From an uncultured Lachnospiraceae bacterium (lineage in GTDB: Bacteria; Bacillota; Clostridia; Lachnospirales; Lachnospiraceae): DNA of 64,000 nucleotides. The notes beneath the pieces are model-generated. The model did not search any database and was not told the origin of the DNA. It worked only from the letters and a program-made list of their open reading frames with translations. Below are positions 8,764 through 15,191 of the stretch, one piece after another; position 1 is the stretch's first letter; each line of letters opens with the position of its first letter. The position numbers and the translations under genes were made by a program. Location: NCBI GenBank assembly GCA_910587765.1, contig CAJUNR010000007.1, positions 69,323 to 133,322 of the forward strand, given 5' to 3'.

Positions 8764-9294
8764 CTACTCCATAAAGATCAGGCTCACCGCAAAAGATACC
8801 GTCCCCAGCTCTCTGTCCGGATCCTCGTCATCCAGGATGTGGTAGGTACATATCGCATCATACGTGCCGTCCGGCAGCACCTGATCCAGCTTCAGTTCTT
8901 CCAGACGCTTTCCTGTGGGAAGTACTGGCGAACTATACAGCAGCGTCTGCTCCTCGTCGTCCAGATATACTTCAAAATAGCATTCATACGCATTGCTGGC
9001 GGAATTTCCGATCACTGCGTTGTTGGATACCGCGCTGCCCGACGGAAACGTCCAAATCATATTCATGTCTGTCGTAAACCTTGCATTGGACGCTTTCTCA
9101 TCAATCTCTCCGTTCACTACCAGTCCCTCCGAGACCGCTCTCTCCGGTTTCGGCTCTTCCGGCTTATGTAACAGCGTGTAGATAACGATTCCCAGCACGC
9201 TGATCACAATCAGCAGCAGCACAATGACCGCTGCCATCATAATTTTCTTTTTTGACTGCTTCTCCGGCTTTCCTGCTTCTTCCACTCCTGTCAT
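8764..9294 (-). CDS. Single-pass membrane protein with extracellular domain
   Basis: A ~176-residue protein with a basic cytoplasmic N-terminus (EKQSKKK), one strongly hydrophobic helix (~residues 20-43) and an extracellular domain of about 120 residues starting NARFTTDMNMIWTFPSG. The domain is beta-rich with two cystine-possible positions and ends in SFAVSLIFME. It looks like a bitopic anchor rather than a secreted protein; it may interact with or assemble the surface protein encoded 141 bases downstream, but this is inference from position only. The start is uncertain: the ATG at 9294 has a purine-rich GGAAGG just upstream, and an alternative ATG lies at 9306. It is read away from the TnpB-like gene in the same direction. 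Confidence 0.55.
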   Translation of the reverse strand: MTGVEEAGKPEKQSKKKIMMAAVIVLLLIVISVLGIVIYTLLHKPEEPKPERAVSEGLVVNGEIDEKASNARFTTDMNMIWTFPSGSAVSNNAVIGNSASNAYECYFEVYLDDEEQTLLYSSPVLPTGKRLEELKLDQVLPDGTYDAICTYHILDDEDPDRELGTVSFAVSLIFME

Positions 9295-9344
9295 CCTTCC
9301 TTCCATTCATCTTTTAAATAAGGCATATTTTGTCACCCTTCACA

Positions 9345-9600
9345 GGTGATGCCGGCAGCGCCCGCCGCGTGCATGTTCCCGCAGCCGCCTTCCGCCCGCT
9401 TCGCTCCCGGTACTTCTCAGACGCGGAGGGTTCCGCGTGTTGAGTTCCCACAGGTCCTGGCATACCCAATCCCCGGCTCCTTTGCGGAACCGGCTTCCAA
9501 TGCCGTCTTTGTTTTTTCTATCAAAAGAACTTTCCCGCGTTCCGGCTTTTCTCCGCCGGTCAAACGCATCCGTACGGTACGTTCATCCGCGAAATCCTTC
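9345..9600 (-). ncRNA. Candidate omegaRNA-like region 3' of tnpB-like gene
   Basis: TnpB proteins use a guide RNA whose scaffold overlaps the 3' end of tnpB and extends past it. Here the 256 bases after the stop have no gene of their own. They contain GGGAACTCAACACGCGG (9433-9449 on the minus strand), resembling the segment near the end of many IS605/IS1341 tnpB genes that encodes GNSTR, followed by a hairpin (ACGCGGA / TCCGCGT, about 9421-9438). A reading frame offset from the tnpB frame continues the familiar TnpB tail (ARTCGNSTRGTLRV) to 9417. The RNA, its boundaries and its guide are not demonstrated; 9350-9330 would be the place to look for a guide. Confidence 0.4.
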
Positions 9601-10947
9601 CTAATGACCCTCGTCTGTCCGATCAGAATCTCTCTCCTCCCGCAGAGCGCGTCCCCGGTTGAGAACATTGCACGCGGTGTTCTGGCGCTCCGGCAGTTCG
9701 GCCCCGCAGGCCGCGCAGAAGAAGCGCTCCTTCTCTTTCCTGCCCTCCGCTCCGCAGACGCTGCACTGCGTGCTGATTCCCTTGCCGAACACCTCCACCA
9801 GTTCGACCGAGCGTTCCCGGCATTTCTGATTCAGCCGGTTTTTCACAAATCCCCGCTGCCACATGCTGAGCGTGGCGTTGACCTTCTTGTTGACTCCGGC
9901 CTTTGATACAGCAGGCAGTTTCGGGACATACAGCACGCCCGGTCTTTCGGTTTCCAGCATCCGGTTGATCTCCGCGTTCACGTAAGCATGCATGGCGGCT
10001 TCGAGCCTGGCCTTTTTGGCGCTGTATTTCTTCGTGCCGGGATTGCTTCTGGCATTTCTCCGGCGGCGGGACAGGCTTTCCCGTATATAATCCGTGAGCG
10101 CGGACTGATACTCCAGATAGCTCCCGCCGTAGATTCGCCCCTGATCGGTCACAAACATGCATTTAAGCCCGACCGCCAGCCCGATTTCCCCCTCGTATCC
10201 GGCGGGATGCCGCTGTCGGACTTCAATCGGAATATTGAGCGTAATCCTTCCCTCGTCGGGATAGAGACAGACGTAAATCTGCGTTTTGTAGCGGTTGTTG
10301 TCCGTCAGCGGGATGAACAGCCGCCTGCGGCTCTCCTTCATCGTCAGATAGATGCCGTGGTCCGCATACCGGTACCCTTTGGGAGCGGCCGGAAAACCGT
10401 CCGCCGCATCGGTGTGCGGCCGGTCGAGATGACGTCGCACCTGTCTGCGCAGATACTGATCCAGCCTGCGGGTGTCCACGCCCGCGCGGACGGCCTCGTA
10501 GCCCTCTTTCCAACTGCCCGACAGGTCCGGTTTGCCCCCCGCGAGGACAGACTCAAAGCAGCGGCTCTGCTTCATGACAAACCGCAGATAATGCCGGTCC
10601 TCCTGCGTGAGGTTCGGGTTGCTGCGGATATTTTTCTCAATCCGGCTCTTTGCGCGAGCCCACTGGCTTTTGATATCCCCCAGCGCGTCAAATATGGATA
10701 AATAAAAATATACGGCCGGAAGGCCCAGTCTTTCCCGCAGGCCGCTCCTTGTCATCTCATTCTGCACCGTGTACCCCGGATAGAGCTTGGGAAGGCTGCG
10801 GATCCCGCCGAACCGGTCATAGACATAATTCTTGACCTCCCGGCAGTCCCGGGCGATCTCCTGCAGCCGTTCCATGTCGGCGGCGGCAATCGGAATCTGG
10901 TTGTATTGATAGACCGTCTTGTATATAGTATCCTTATGTCCTTTCAT
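9601..10947 (-). CDS. TnpB-family protein with apparently inactive RuvC site
   Basis: A 448-residue IS605/IS1341 OrfB (TnpB)-type protein. The C-terminal half shows the family layout: RuvC-I region at 254-277, RuvC-II region at 337-345, a CxxC...CxxC zinc ribbon (Cys395, 398, 411, 414) and an NTACN block (423-427) where the family has DRDxNAAxN. However, the catalytic acids seem lost: GIDxG reads GLAVG (Ala258 for Asp), the IVVEDL glutamate reads Pro342 (YVPKL), and the last Asp reads Arg421 (ERQNTA). This resembles the nuclease-dead, RNA-guided repressors derived from TnpB (TldR). No TnpA is present. It follows the integrase gene by 87 bases on the same strand. The ORF is intact and long, so it is not simple decay; its C-terminal tail lies in another frame. 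Confidence 0.75.
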   Translation of the reverse strand: MKGHKDTIYKTVYQYNQIPIAAADMERLQEIARDCREVKNYVYDRFGGIRSLPKLYPGYTVQNEMTRSGLRERLGLPAVYFYLSIFDALGDIKSQWARAKSRIEKNIRSNPNLTQEDRHYLRFVMKQSRCFESVLAGGKPDLSGSWKEGYEAVRAGVDTRRLDQYLRRQVRRHLDRPHTDAADGFPAAPKGYRYADHGIYLTMKESRRRLFIPLTDNNRYKTQIYVCLYPDEGRITLNIPIEVRQRHPAGYEGEIGLAVGLKCMFVTDQGRIYGGSYLEYQSALTDYIRESLSRRRRNARSNPGTKKYSAKKARLEAAMHAYVNAEINRMLETERPGVLYVPKLPAVSKAGVNKKVNATLSMWQRGFVKNRLNQKCRERSVELVEVFGKGISTQCSVCGAEGRKEKERFFCAACGAELPERQNTACNVLNRGRALREERDSDRTDEGH

Positions 10948-11034
10948 GCCGGTCCCGTCCTGCCGTGCTTTACCGTTTCGTAGAATAAGCCATTCTGCGA
11001 AAATCTTCTCAAAACCCGGCAGATACAGGAGTTT

Positions 11035-12180
11035 TCAGGCTACCTGACCACGAATCTGACCATAAAACTCCGGAAGCCGGTCGATCTGCATCCTTCTGGA
11101 ATCCATCGTCGGATGCACATAGCGGTTCAGGGTAATCTTCACATCCGAGTGTCCGAGAATCACGCTTAACGTCTTGACGTCCATGCCGCTTTCCACGCAG
11201 TTTGTGGCAAATGTATGACGAAGGATGTGGAAATTCCGGTCGCCGACCCCCGCCTCTTTCAAGGCCCTTTTAAACCGGTACTGCATTGTTCTCGGTTCCA
11301 GAGGCCGCCCGCCGCCGAATACATAAGGCAGATCCCCTTTGATCTCCGCCAAAAGCTTCGTGATTTCCGCCGTGAGCGGAACCGTTCTCTGTGAACATAT
11401 GCTTTTGGGATCCGTTTCCATAAGGATCGTTCTGGTCCTGTACCCTTCCGCGGCAATGCGCTGGACGGTCCGGTTTACCGTCACCGTCCGGTTGTGAAGA
11501 TCCAGATCCGTCCACTTCAAAGCGCACAGTTCTCCCAGACGCATTCCGGTATACAGACAGAACAGCACGGCCGTCTTAAAGCGGTCTGTCCGGTTGTAAG
11601 CACAGGCAAAAAGCCGGGACTGTTCGGCCGCGGACAGGACTTCCACCGGCTTTTTCACGGCTTTCGCGGCGGTCAGCTTCAGCAGAGGAATGCAGACGGA
11701 ATATCTTCTGGCCGCGAACGCCAGAATCTGATTGGCCACGCAGCAGACACTCCTGCGGACACTGTCGGACAGCCCTTTTGCCGATAAACAGGCGGAAATC
11801 TTCCGCTGCAGTTCCTGGTTCAGCGTACCGGAAAGCAGGCAGGCACCCGAACTTTCTTTCAGATGGGTTCTGTAAATGTTGCCGTATTTTATATAAGTAG
11901 AATGTCTGTGTTTGTCCGCCACTTCCTCCAGCCATTCCGCTGCCGCCTGCGAAAACAGAATCTGCGCGCAGGGCCTGCCGCCGTCCTTCGCGGTAGCTTC
12001 CGTTTCCGCATCCGTCCGCTCCCCGGCCTGAAGGTCGGCGCGCTTCTTCTTCGCCTCTTCATAAGTACTCCCGTATACGGAACGGTAAATCTTCCGGCCT
12101 CTCGCCGCATCAACGGTCAGATAACGGGCCTCCCACCTTCCGTCGCCCCGCTTCCTGATATTTTCTCCGTGCCTTGCCAT
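11035..12180 (-). CDS. int: Tyrosine-type site-specific integrase
   Basis: A 381-residue Tn916-type tyrosine recombinase. Residues 1-50 form the arm-type DNA-binding domain (GENIRKRGDGRWEARY), ~75-165 the SAM-like core-binding domain, and ~180-365 the catalytic domain with a complete set of active-site residues: Arg214 (TGMRLGE), Lys259, His318-x-x-Arg321 (HILRH), His344 (LGHSD) and Tyr354. It should therefore be active. The ATG at 12180 has AAGGAGG 8 bases upstream; the longer frame from 12234 is unsupported. The 3' coding end contains one copy of a 17-bp sequence found again before the gene, so the gene lies between direct repeats. No excisionase, relaxase or phage gene is nearby; the TnpB-like gene is directly downstream. 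Confidence 0.9.
   Translation of the reverse strand: MARHGENIRKRGDGRWEARYLTVDAARGRKIYRSVYGSTYEEAKKKRADLQAGERTDAETEATAKDGGRPCAQILFSQAAAEWLEEVADKHRHSTYIKYGNIYRTHLKESSGACLLSGTLNQELQRKISACLSAKGLSDSVRRSVCCVANQILAFAARRYSVCIPLLKLTAAKAVKKPVEVLSAAEQSRLFACAYNRTDRFKTAVLFCLYTGMRLGELCALKWTDLDLHNRTVTVNRTVQRIAAEGYRTRTILMETDPKSICSQRTVPLTAEITKLLAEIKGDLPYVFGGGRPLEPRTMQYRFKRALKEAGVGDRNFHILRHTFATNCVESGMDVKTLSVILGHSDVKITLNRYVHPTMDSRRMQIDRLPEFYGQIRGQVA
11045..11061. repeat. Direct repeat copy 1, inside integrase 3' end (possible att core)
   Basis: GGTCAGATTCGTGGTCA on the minus strand, identical over 17 bp to 12228-12244. It encodes GQIRGQ near the integrase C-terminus and itself contains two GGTCA half-units in the same orientation, as a recombinase core might. 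Recombination with copy 2 would excise a 1183-bp circle holding only the integrase. Confidence 0.6.
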
Positions 12181-12227
12181 TGTCTCTTCCTCCTTTGTTT
12201 GACCGGGACCGTTGTTCCCGAAGATTT

Positions 12228-12244
12228 TGACCACGAATCTGACC
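12228..12244. repeat. Direct repeat copy 2, upstream of integrase (possible att core)
   Basis: Same 17 bp and same orientation as 11045-11061, located 48 bases before the integrase start codon and outside its ribosome site. The flanks of the two copies differ, so the match is not part of a longer duplication. Confidence 0.6.
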
Positions 12245-12322
12245 CTTAACGATCTGCCCGCGCCGGGCTCCCGGGCGGCGTGGGTGTAAAAATTGACATC
12301 CTCATTTCAGGAAGCGGTCCCA

Positions 12323-12351
12323 AATAAAAAATTATTGCATTTCCCTGTTAA
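12323..12351 (-). promoter_or_regulatory. Possible promoter for integrase
   Basis: Minus strand: TTAACA (12346-12351), 17-base spacer, TTTATT (12323-12328). The -10 is a weak match. It lies outside the direct repeat, so loss of the integrase by recombination would place this promoter in front of the tnpB-like gene. Confidence 0.3.
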
Positions 12352-12624
12352 GATATGATAGAATAGCGTCGATATAGATGGTATGATACAGAAAAGAGAT
12401 CTGTTTTTCCTTTCGCAGAATGGCTTAATCCGCGAAAACAGCCGGCTGCGCGCCGAGGCATGTTTCGCATATTCGGTTCTGCGGTAATATTTCCTGTGAA
12501 AAACAGAGCCATATTTTTATGACGCAGGCTACGCACAGCAGCCTGCTGTTTGTGTTGCCGAAAATTCTGATTGTTTTCTATTTGATTCACCGCCTGCCGA
12601 TCTGCCGGTTCCGGATATAAAATC

Positions 12625-12653
12625 TTTACACCCTGCAATCTATCCGTTATAAT
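12625..12653 (+). promoter_or_regulatory. Near-consensus sigma-A promoter for small gene
   Basis: TTTACA (12625-12630), 17-base spacer, TATAAT (12648-12653), about 50 bases before the ATG of the small gene. This is the best sigma-A match noticed in the window. Confidence 0.7.
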
Positions 12654-12703
12654 AGAGATACGAACCAACACACCATAGCAGGCATTAAAAAGGTGGTGAG
12701 AAG

Positions 12704-12886
12704 ATGACGACGAATGAAAAAGAGTTAAATACAAATCTTTTCGATCAGCTTACTTTAGTTGAAAGAATCGAAAGACAGGCTTTAAAAGGCGATATGAATT
12801 TAGTAAAAGAAGAAATTGAAATCATCAAAAAAGAAATTAACCGTAAACTTTACCAGGAACCGCCGCTGACAAACAGTCAGCTATAA
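12704..12886 (+). CDS. Small AT-rich protein of unknown function
   Basis: A 60-residue, charged, probably helical protein (LVERIERQALKGD, then VKEEIEIIKKEINRKL), which I do not recognise. It has a near-consensus promoter, an AAGGTGGTGAG ribosome site just before the ATG, and a strong terminator downstream, so it is very likely a real gene transcribed alone. Its codons end mostly in A or T (AAA, GAA, ATT, TTA), unlike the GC-rich genes around it, which suggests acquisition from a different background or unusual constraint. It is convergent with the StiP-like gene and divergent from the integrase. A regulator, antitoxin-like or coiled-coil partner are all possible; nothing in the sequence decides. 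Confidence 0.65.
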   Translation: MTTNEKELNTNLFDQLTLVERIERQALKGDMNLVKEEIEIIKKEINRKLYQEPPLTNSQL

Positions 12887-12946
12887 TTACACGGTATCTC
12901 AGGATTGCCGGAAAATGCGTATTTTTCACCTGAACCAGTATATAAG

Positions 12947-12996
12947 AAAAACAGCCGTCCCGTCAATTCGACAAGTGAAACGGCTGTTTTTTATTT
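12947..12996. terminator. Bidirectional terminator between convergent genes
   Basis: Inverted repeat AAAACAGCCGT / ACGGCTGTTTT (12948-12958 with 12980-12990) around a 21-base loop, with an A-run on the left and a T-run on the right. It can end the small plus-strand gene and the minus-strand salvage operon. Confidence 0.8.
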
Positions 12997-13013
12997 CTGC
13001 GGATTTTCAGTGG

Positions 13014-14063
13014 TTACGTATCCGCCAGCTTTCGGATCAGCCCGCAGGCTTTATAATGCCGGAGCGGATACGTTTCCACCGGCACCTCTTTTTCCCCGGC
13101 CAGCCGGAACAGATGGGACAGGGACGGATCCCCTTCCAGTCCTTCCCGGACCAGCACTTTCCACGGAACCCTGCGCAGGAGTACCCGGGTGGCTTCCCCG
13201 ATTCCGGGCTTGATCAGGTTGATGTCGCCGATCCCGAAACGGGCGGCCAGCTCGCGCACCTCGTCGATTCCCTGGCCTTCCTCCGCCTTCTCCTGCGCGG
13301 GCTTTTGTTTCCCGAACTCCGCCTCAATCGTGCGGATAAAGTCGTAGGACAGATCTTCCCCGGCCAGCTCTCCGTAATAGACCGCTCCGTGAAAATCGTT
13401 CTCACCGATGAGGTCGTCCCGGAGGAACGTCCGGCTGACCAGCCCCGAGACCGTACTGTTCAGGCAGGAACTGGGAATCAGAATATCTTCATGCGTCCCG
13501 CAAAGCCCGGTCATATTGGCAGGATCCGCCGCCACCGCCAGTTCCGGCGATACCCCTTCGTACCTTTTCAGTTCCTTTTTCAATTCTCCGAGAATCGCTC
13601 CCTTGCCGATCCACCCGTCCACAAAGAGAAGCTGCTCCGCCCGATAGCGCCGCAGCAGACAGCGCATGGCATTGTGGTCAATCCCTCTCCCCCGGATGAT
13701 GGAAATCGAATAGTGCGGCGGGAACACGCCGCAACGGTTCTGCAGATAATGCTTCAGCAGGATCCCGATCGGCGTCCCCGCCCTGGCCAGGGAGACGAGC
13801 ACCACGGATGCGCCTCTCTGTGCCAGAATCCGCTCCGCCAGCCTTCCCACCGCCGCCGCTACCGGCACGGCGAAATGCTTCAATGCTTCCCGATAAGTCT
13901 CCATATACGCTTCGCTGGGAACATACTCCAGCGGCAGCATCTCGCAGTAATGCCGGCCGGACTGGATCAGGCGCTCTCTCTCCTCGGCCGGCTGGGGGAC
14001 GACAAGTCCCGTAATGTCTTTCAGGAGAAAAACCACGTCTTCTTTTTTATAGGAGCTTCTCAT
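13014..14063 (-). CDS. StiP / PELOTA-type protein of ter-like stress modules
   Basis: A 350-residue protein matching the StiP family (PF11202, annotated as cysteine protease StiP, earlier as a PRTase-like/PELOTA protein). The start MRSSYKKEDVVFLLKDITG matches the GSYxxxDVxFLLK family opening, and the core includes VLVSLARAGTPIGILLKHY, a PRTase-like stretch, and LLFVDGWIGKGAI. In other bacteria StiP is encoded with tellurite-resistance (ter) stress genes in a predicted nucleotide-like biosynthetic module. Here no terB, terC or terD is seen. The ATG at 14063 overlaps the previous stop (ATGA), so it is translationally coupled to the PRTase/TRSP gene; the longer frame from 14105 is unsupported. 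It is the last gene of the salvage operon before the bidirectional terminator. The enzymatic activity is not established. Confidence 0.8.
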   Translation of the reverse strand: MRSSYKKEDVVFLLKDITGLVVPQPAEERERLIQSGRHYCEMLPLEYVPSEAYMETYREALKHFAVPVAAAVGRLAERILAQRGASVVLVSLARAGTPIGILLKHYLQNRCGVFPPHYSISIIRGRGIDHNAMRCLLRRYRAEQLLFVDGWIGKGAILGELKKELKRYEGVSPELAVAADPANMTGLCGTHEDILIPSSCLNSTVSGLVSRTFLRDDLIGENDFHGAVYYGELAGEDLSYDFIRTIEAEFGKQKPAQEKAEEGQGIDEVRELAARFGIGDINLIKPGIGEATRVLLRRVPWKVLVREGLEGDPSLSHLFRLAGEKEVPVETYPLRHYKACGLIRKLADT

Positions 14064-15175
14064 GACGGACACCACCTGATCACATGAATCCGCTCGTTTC
14101 CGCACGACGCAAGCGCGTTGATCAGAGAATGCAGCCCTTCCTCTGCCCCCTCCTGCGCGTCGGTCACGATACAGACCCGGTCGTATTTTGCCAGTTCATA
14201 CACGTACGTCGTCCGCTCCCGGTCGTAGAGGCTGCGAAGCTCATACCGCTCATGGAGCGGATATCCTTCCTCGCTGCTGACCGCGATCGGACTTCTGGTG
14301 GTGGAATGACAGCGGACCGGATGTCCGCCCTCCTCCAGAAGGCGCGCCAGCATCAGCGCCGGATACATAAATTCCTCCGTGCCGACGACCAGGAACCGTT
14401 CTTCCGCGGCCGGTTTCAGAAGTTCCAGCGCCGTCCTGCCCATCCGCCGGCACGCTTCCCGATAAGCGCCTCCGTCCGTGAGCCGTCTGGCATCCTGATA
14501 GCCTGCAGTGATCCGCTCCTCCCGGACGGATATCGCCGGGATATTTATATTACATCTGTAATATTTCCCATCTCCCCGGTACCCTTCCGCAAGACGCTCA
14601 TACCCTTCATGGCAGGTCTTCAGGAGCCAGTGGAGACGGATACCCCGGTCCGCGTACGCCTGCAGGCAGTCCGCATCCATACCGTTTAGCAGAGAAGCGG
14701 CCGAGAAGACAAAGCGGCCCGGATACGCCTGCTCCAGAAGCGCTGTGATATTGCGGATCGTATTGCCGGTGGTGATCTCATCCTCGATGAAGACGATCCG
14801 CCCGGCCTGTTCTGCCGCCCGGTCCAGATCGCCTTTTACCAGCTTCTGTTCCGTGGCATGGCTGTGCGCCTCCGAGAAGTAAAAATATTCCGCGCCCCGA
14901 AGCTGTTCCCTCGTGGTCTGTATATAGAGGGAGCCGAGCGCCGCGGCAGCGGCGGCGCCGACAGCGGTCGCCGTCTCCGCGAATCCGACCAGAAGAAGCC
15001 GTTCTCCCTCATATTCCCGTATGAGAAGCCCCGCCAGCGCGTCAAACATGCGGAAAGCCTCGCCCGGGCTGACCGGAAGATGCTTCCCCTGCAGAGGGTT
15101 GACGACCAGATAGCCCCGTTTCTGATTGTTCTCTCTCTTTGCGACCGCCGCCAGATTCTGTTCCGTGTAGGTCAT
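14060..15175 (-). CDS. Phosphoribosyltransferase-domain protein with TRSP domain
   Basis: A 372-residue protein. The N-terminal half is a type I phosphoribosyltransferase: the PRPP-binding loop is VFIEDEITTGNT and an upstream LLLVGFAETATAVGAA strand-loop matches PRTase_2 (PF15609). The C-terminal half fits the TRSP domain (PF12500) that accompanies this PRTase in ter loci, with FLVVGTEEFMYPALMLARLLEE as its clearest block. The expected reaction is transfer of ribose-5-phosphate from PRPP to an unknown base-like acceptor. I prefer the ATG at 15175, 16 bases after deoB; the frame from 15244 would run inside deoB. A purine-rich AGAGAGA stretch is the only ribosome-site candidate. Coupling to a nucleoside-salvage operon suggests ribose phosphate made by DeoB supplies PRPP for this enzyme (inference). 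Confidence 0.8.
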   Translation of the reverse strand: MTYTEQNLAAVAKRENNQKRGYLVVNPLQGKHLPVSPGEAFRMFDALAGLLIREYEGERLLLVGFAETATAVGAAAAAALGSLYIQTTREQLRGAEYFYFSEAHSHATEQKLVKGDLDRAAEQAGRIVFIEDEITTGNTIRNITALLEQAYPGRFVFSAASLLNGMDADCLQAYADRGIRLHWLLKTCHEGYERLAEGYRGDGKYYRCNINIPAISVREERITAGYQDARRLTDGGAYREACRRMGRTALELLKPAAEERFLVVGTEEFMYPALMLARLLEEGGHPVRCHSTTRSPIAVSSEEGYPLHERYELRSLYDRERTTYVYELAKYDRVCIVTDAQEGAEEGLHSLINALASCGNERIHVIRWCPS

Positions 15176-15191
15176 AGCTGTTCTCTCTCTT

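Larger units (their letters stand above)
12245..12703. other. Non-coding region between integrase and small AT-rich gene
   Basis: 459 bases between divergent genes. Besides the two promoters listed separately, it contains a GC-rich self-complementary patch (about 12260-12280) next to the integrase side and a 7-bp stem GCAGGCT/AGCCTGC (about 12524-12546). I see no gene, tRNA or recognised RNA here; composition shifts from GC-rich to AT-rich toward the small gene. Confidence 0.5.

Noticed and set aside
11772..11779. GCCGATAA (sigma-28 -10 match) inside the integrase gene on the plus strand
   Set aside because: It lies within a coding sequence with no plus-strand gene downstream and no -35; a chance match.
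9601..12244. Calling the integrase/TnpB segment a prophage or integrative conjugative element
   Set aside because: There are no structural phage, relaxase, excisionase or conjugation genes; flanking genes on both sides look chromosomal.
12293..12298. TTGACA on the plus strand upstream of the small gene
   Set aside because: No -10-like hexamer occurs at 16-18 bases downstream; the TTTACA/TATAAT pair closer to the gene is far better.
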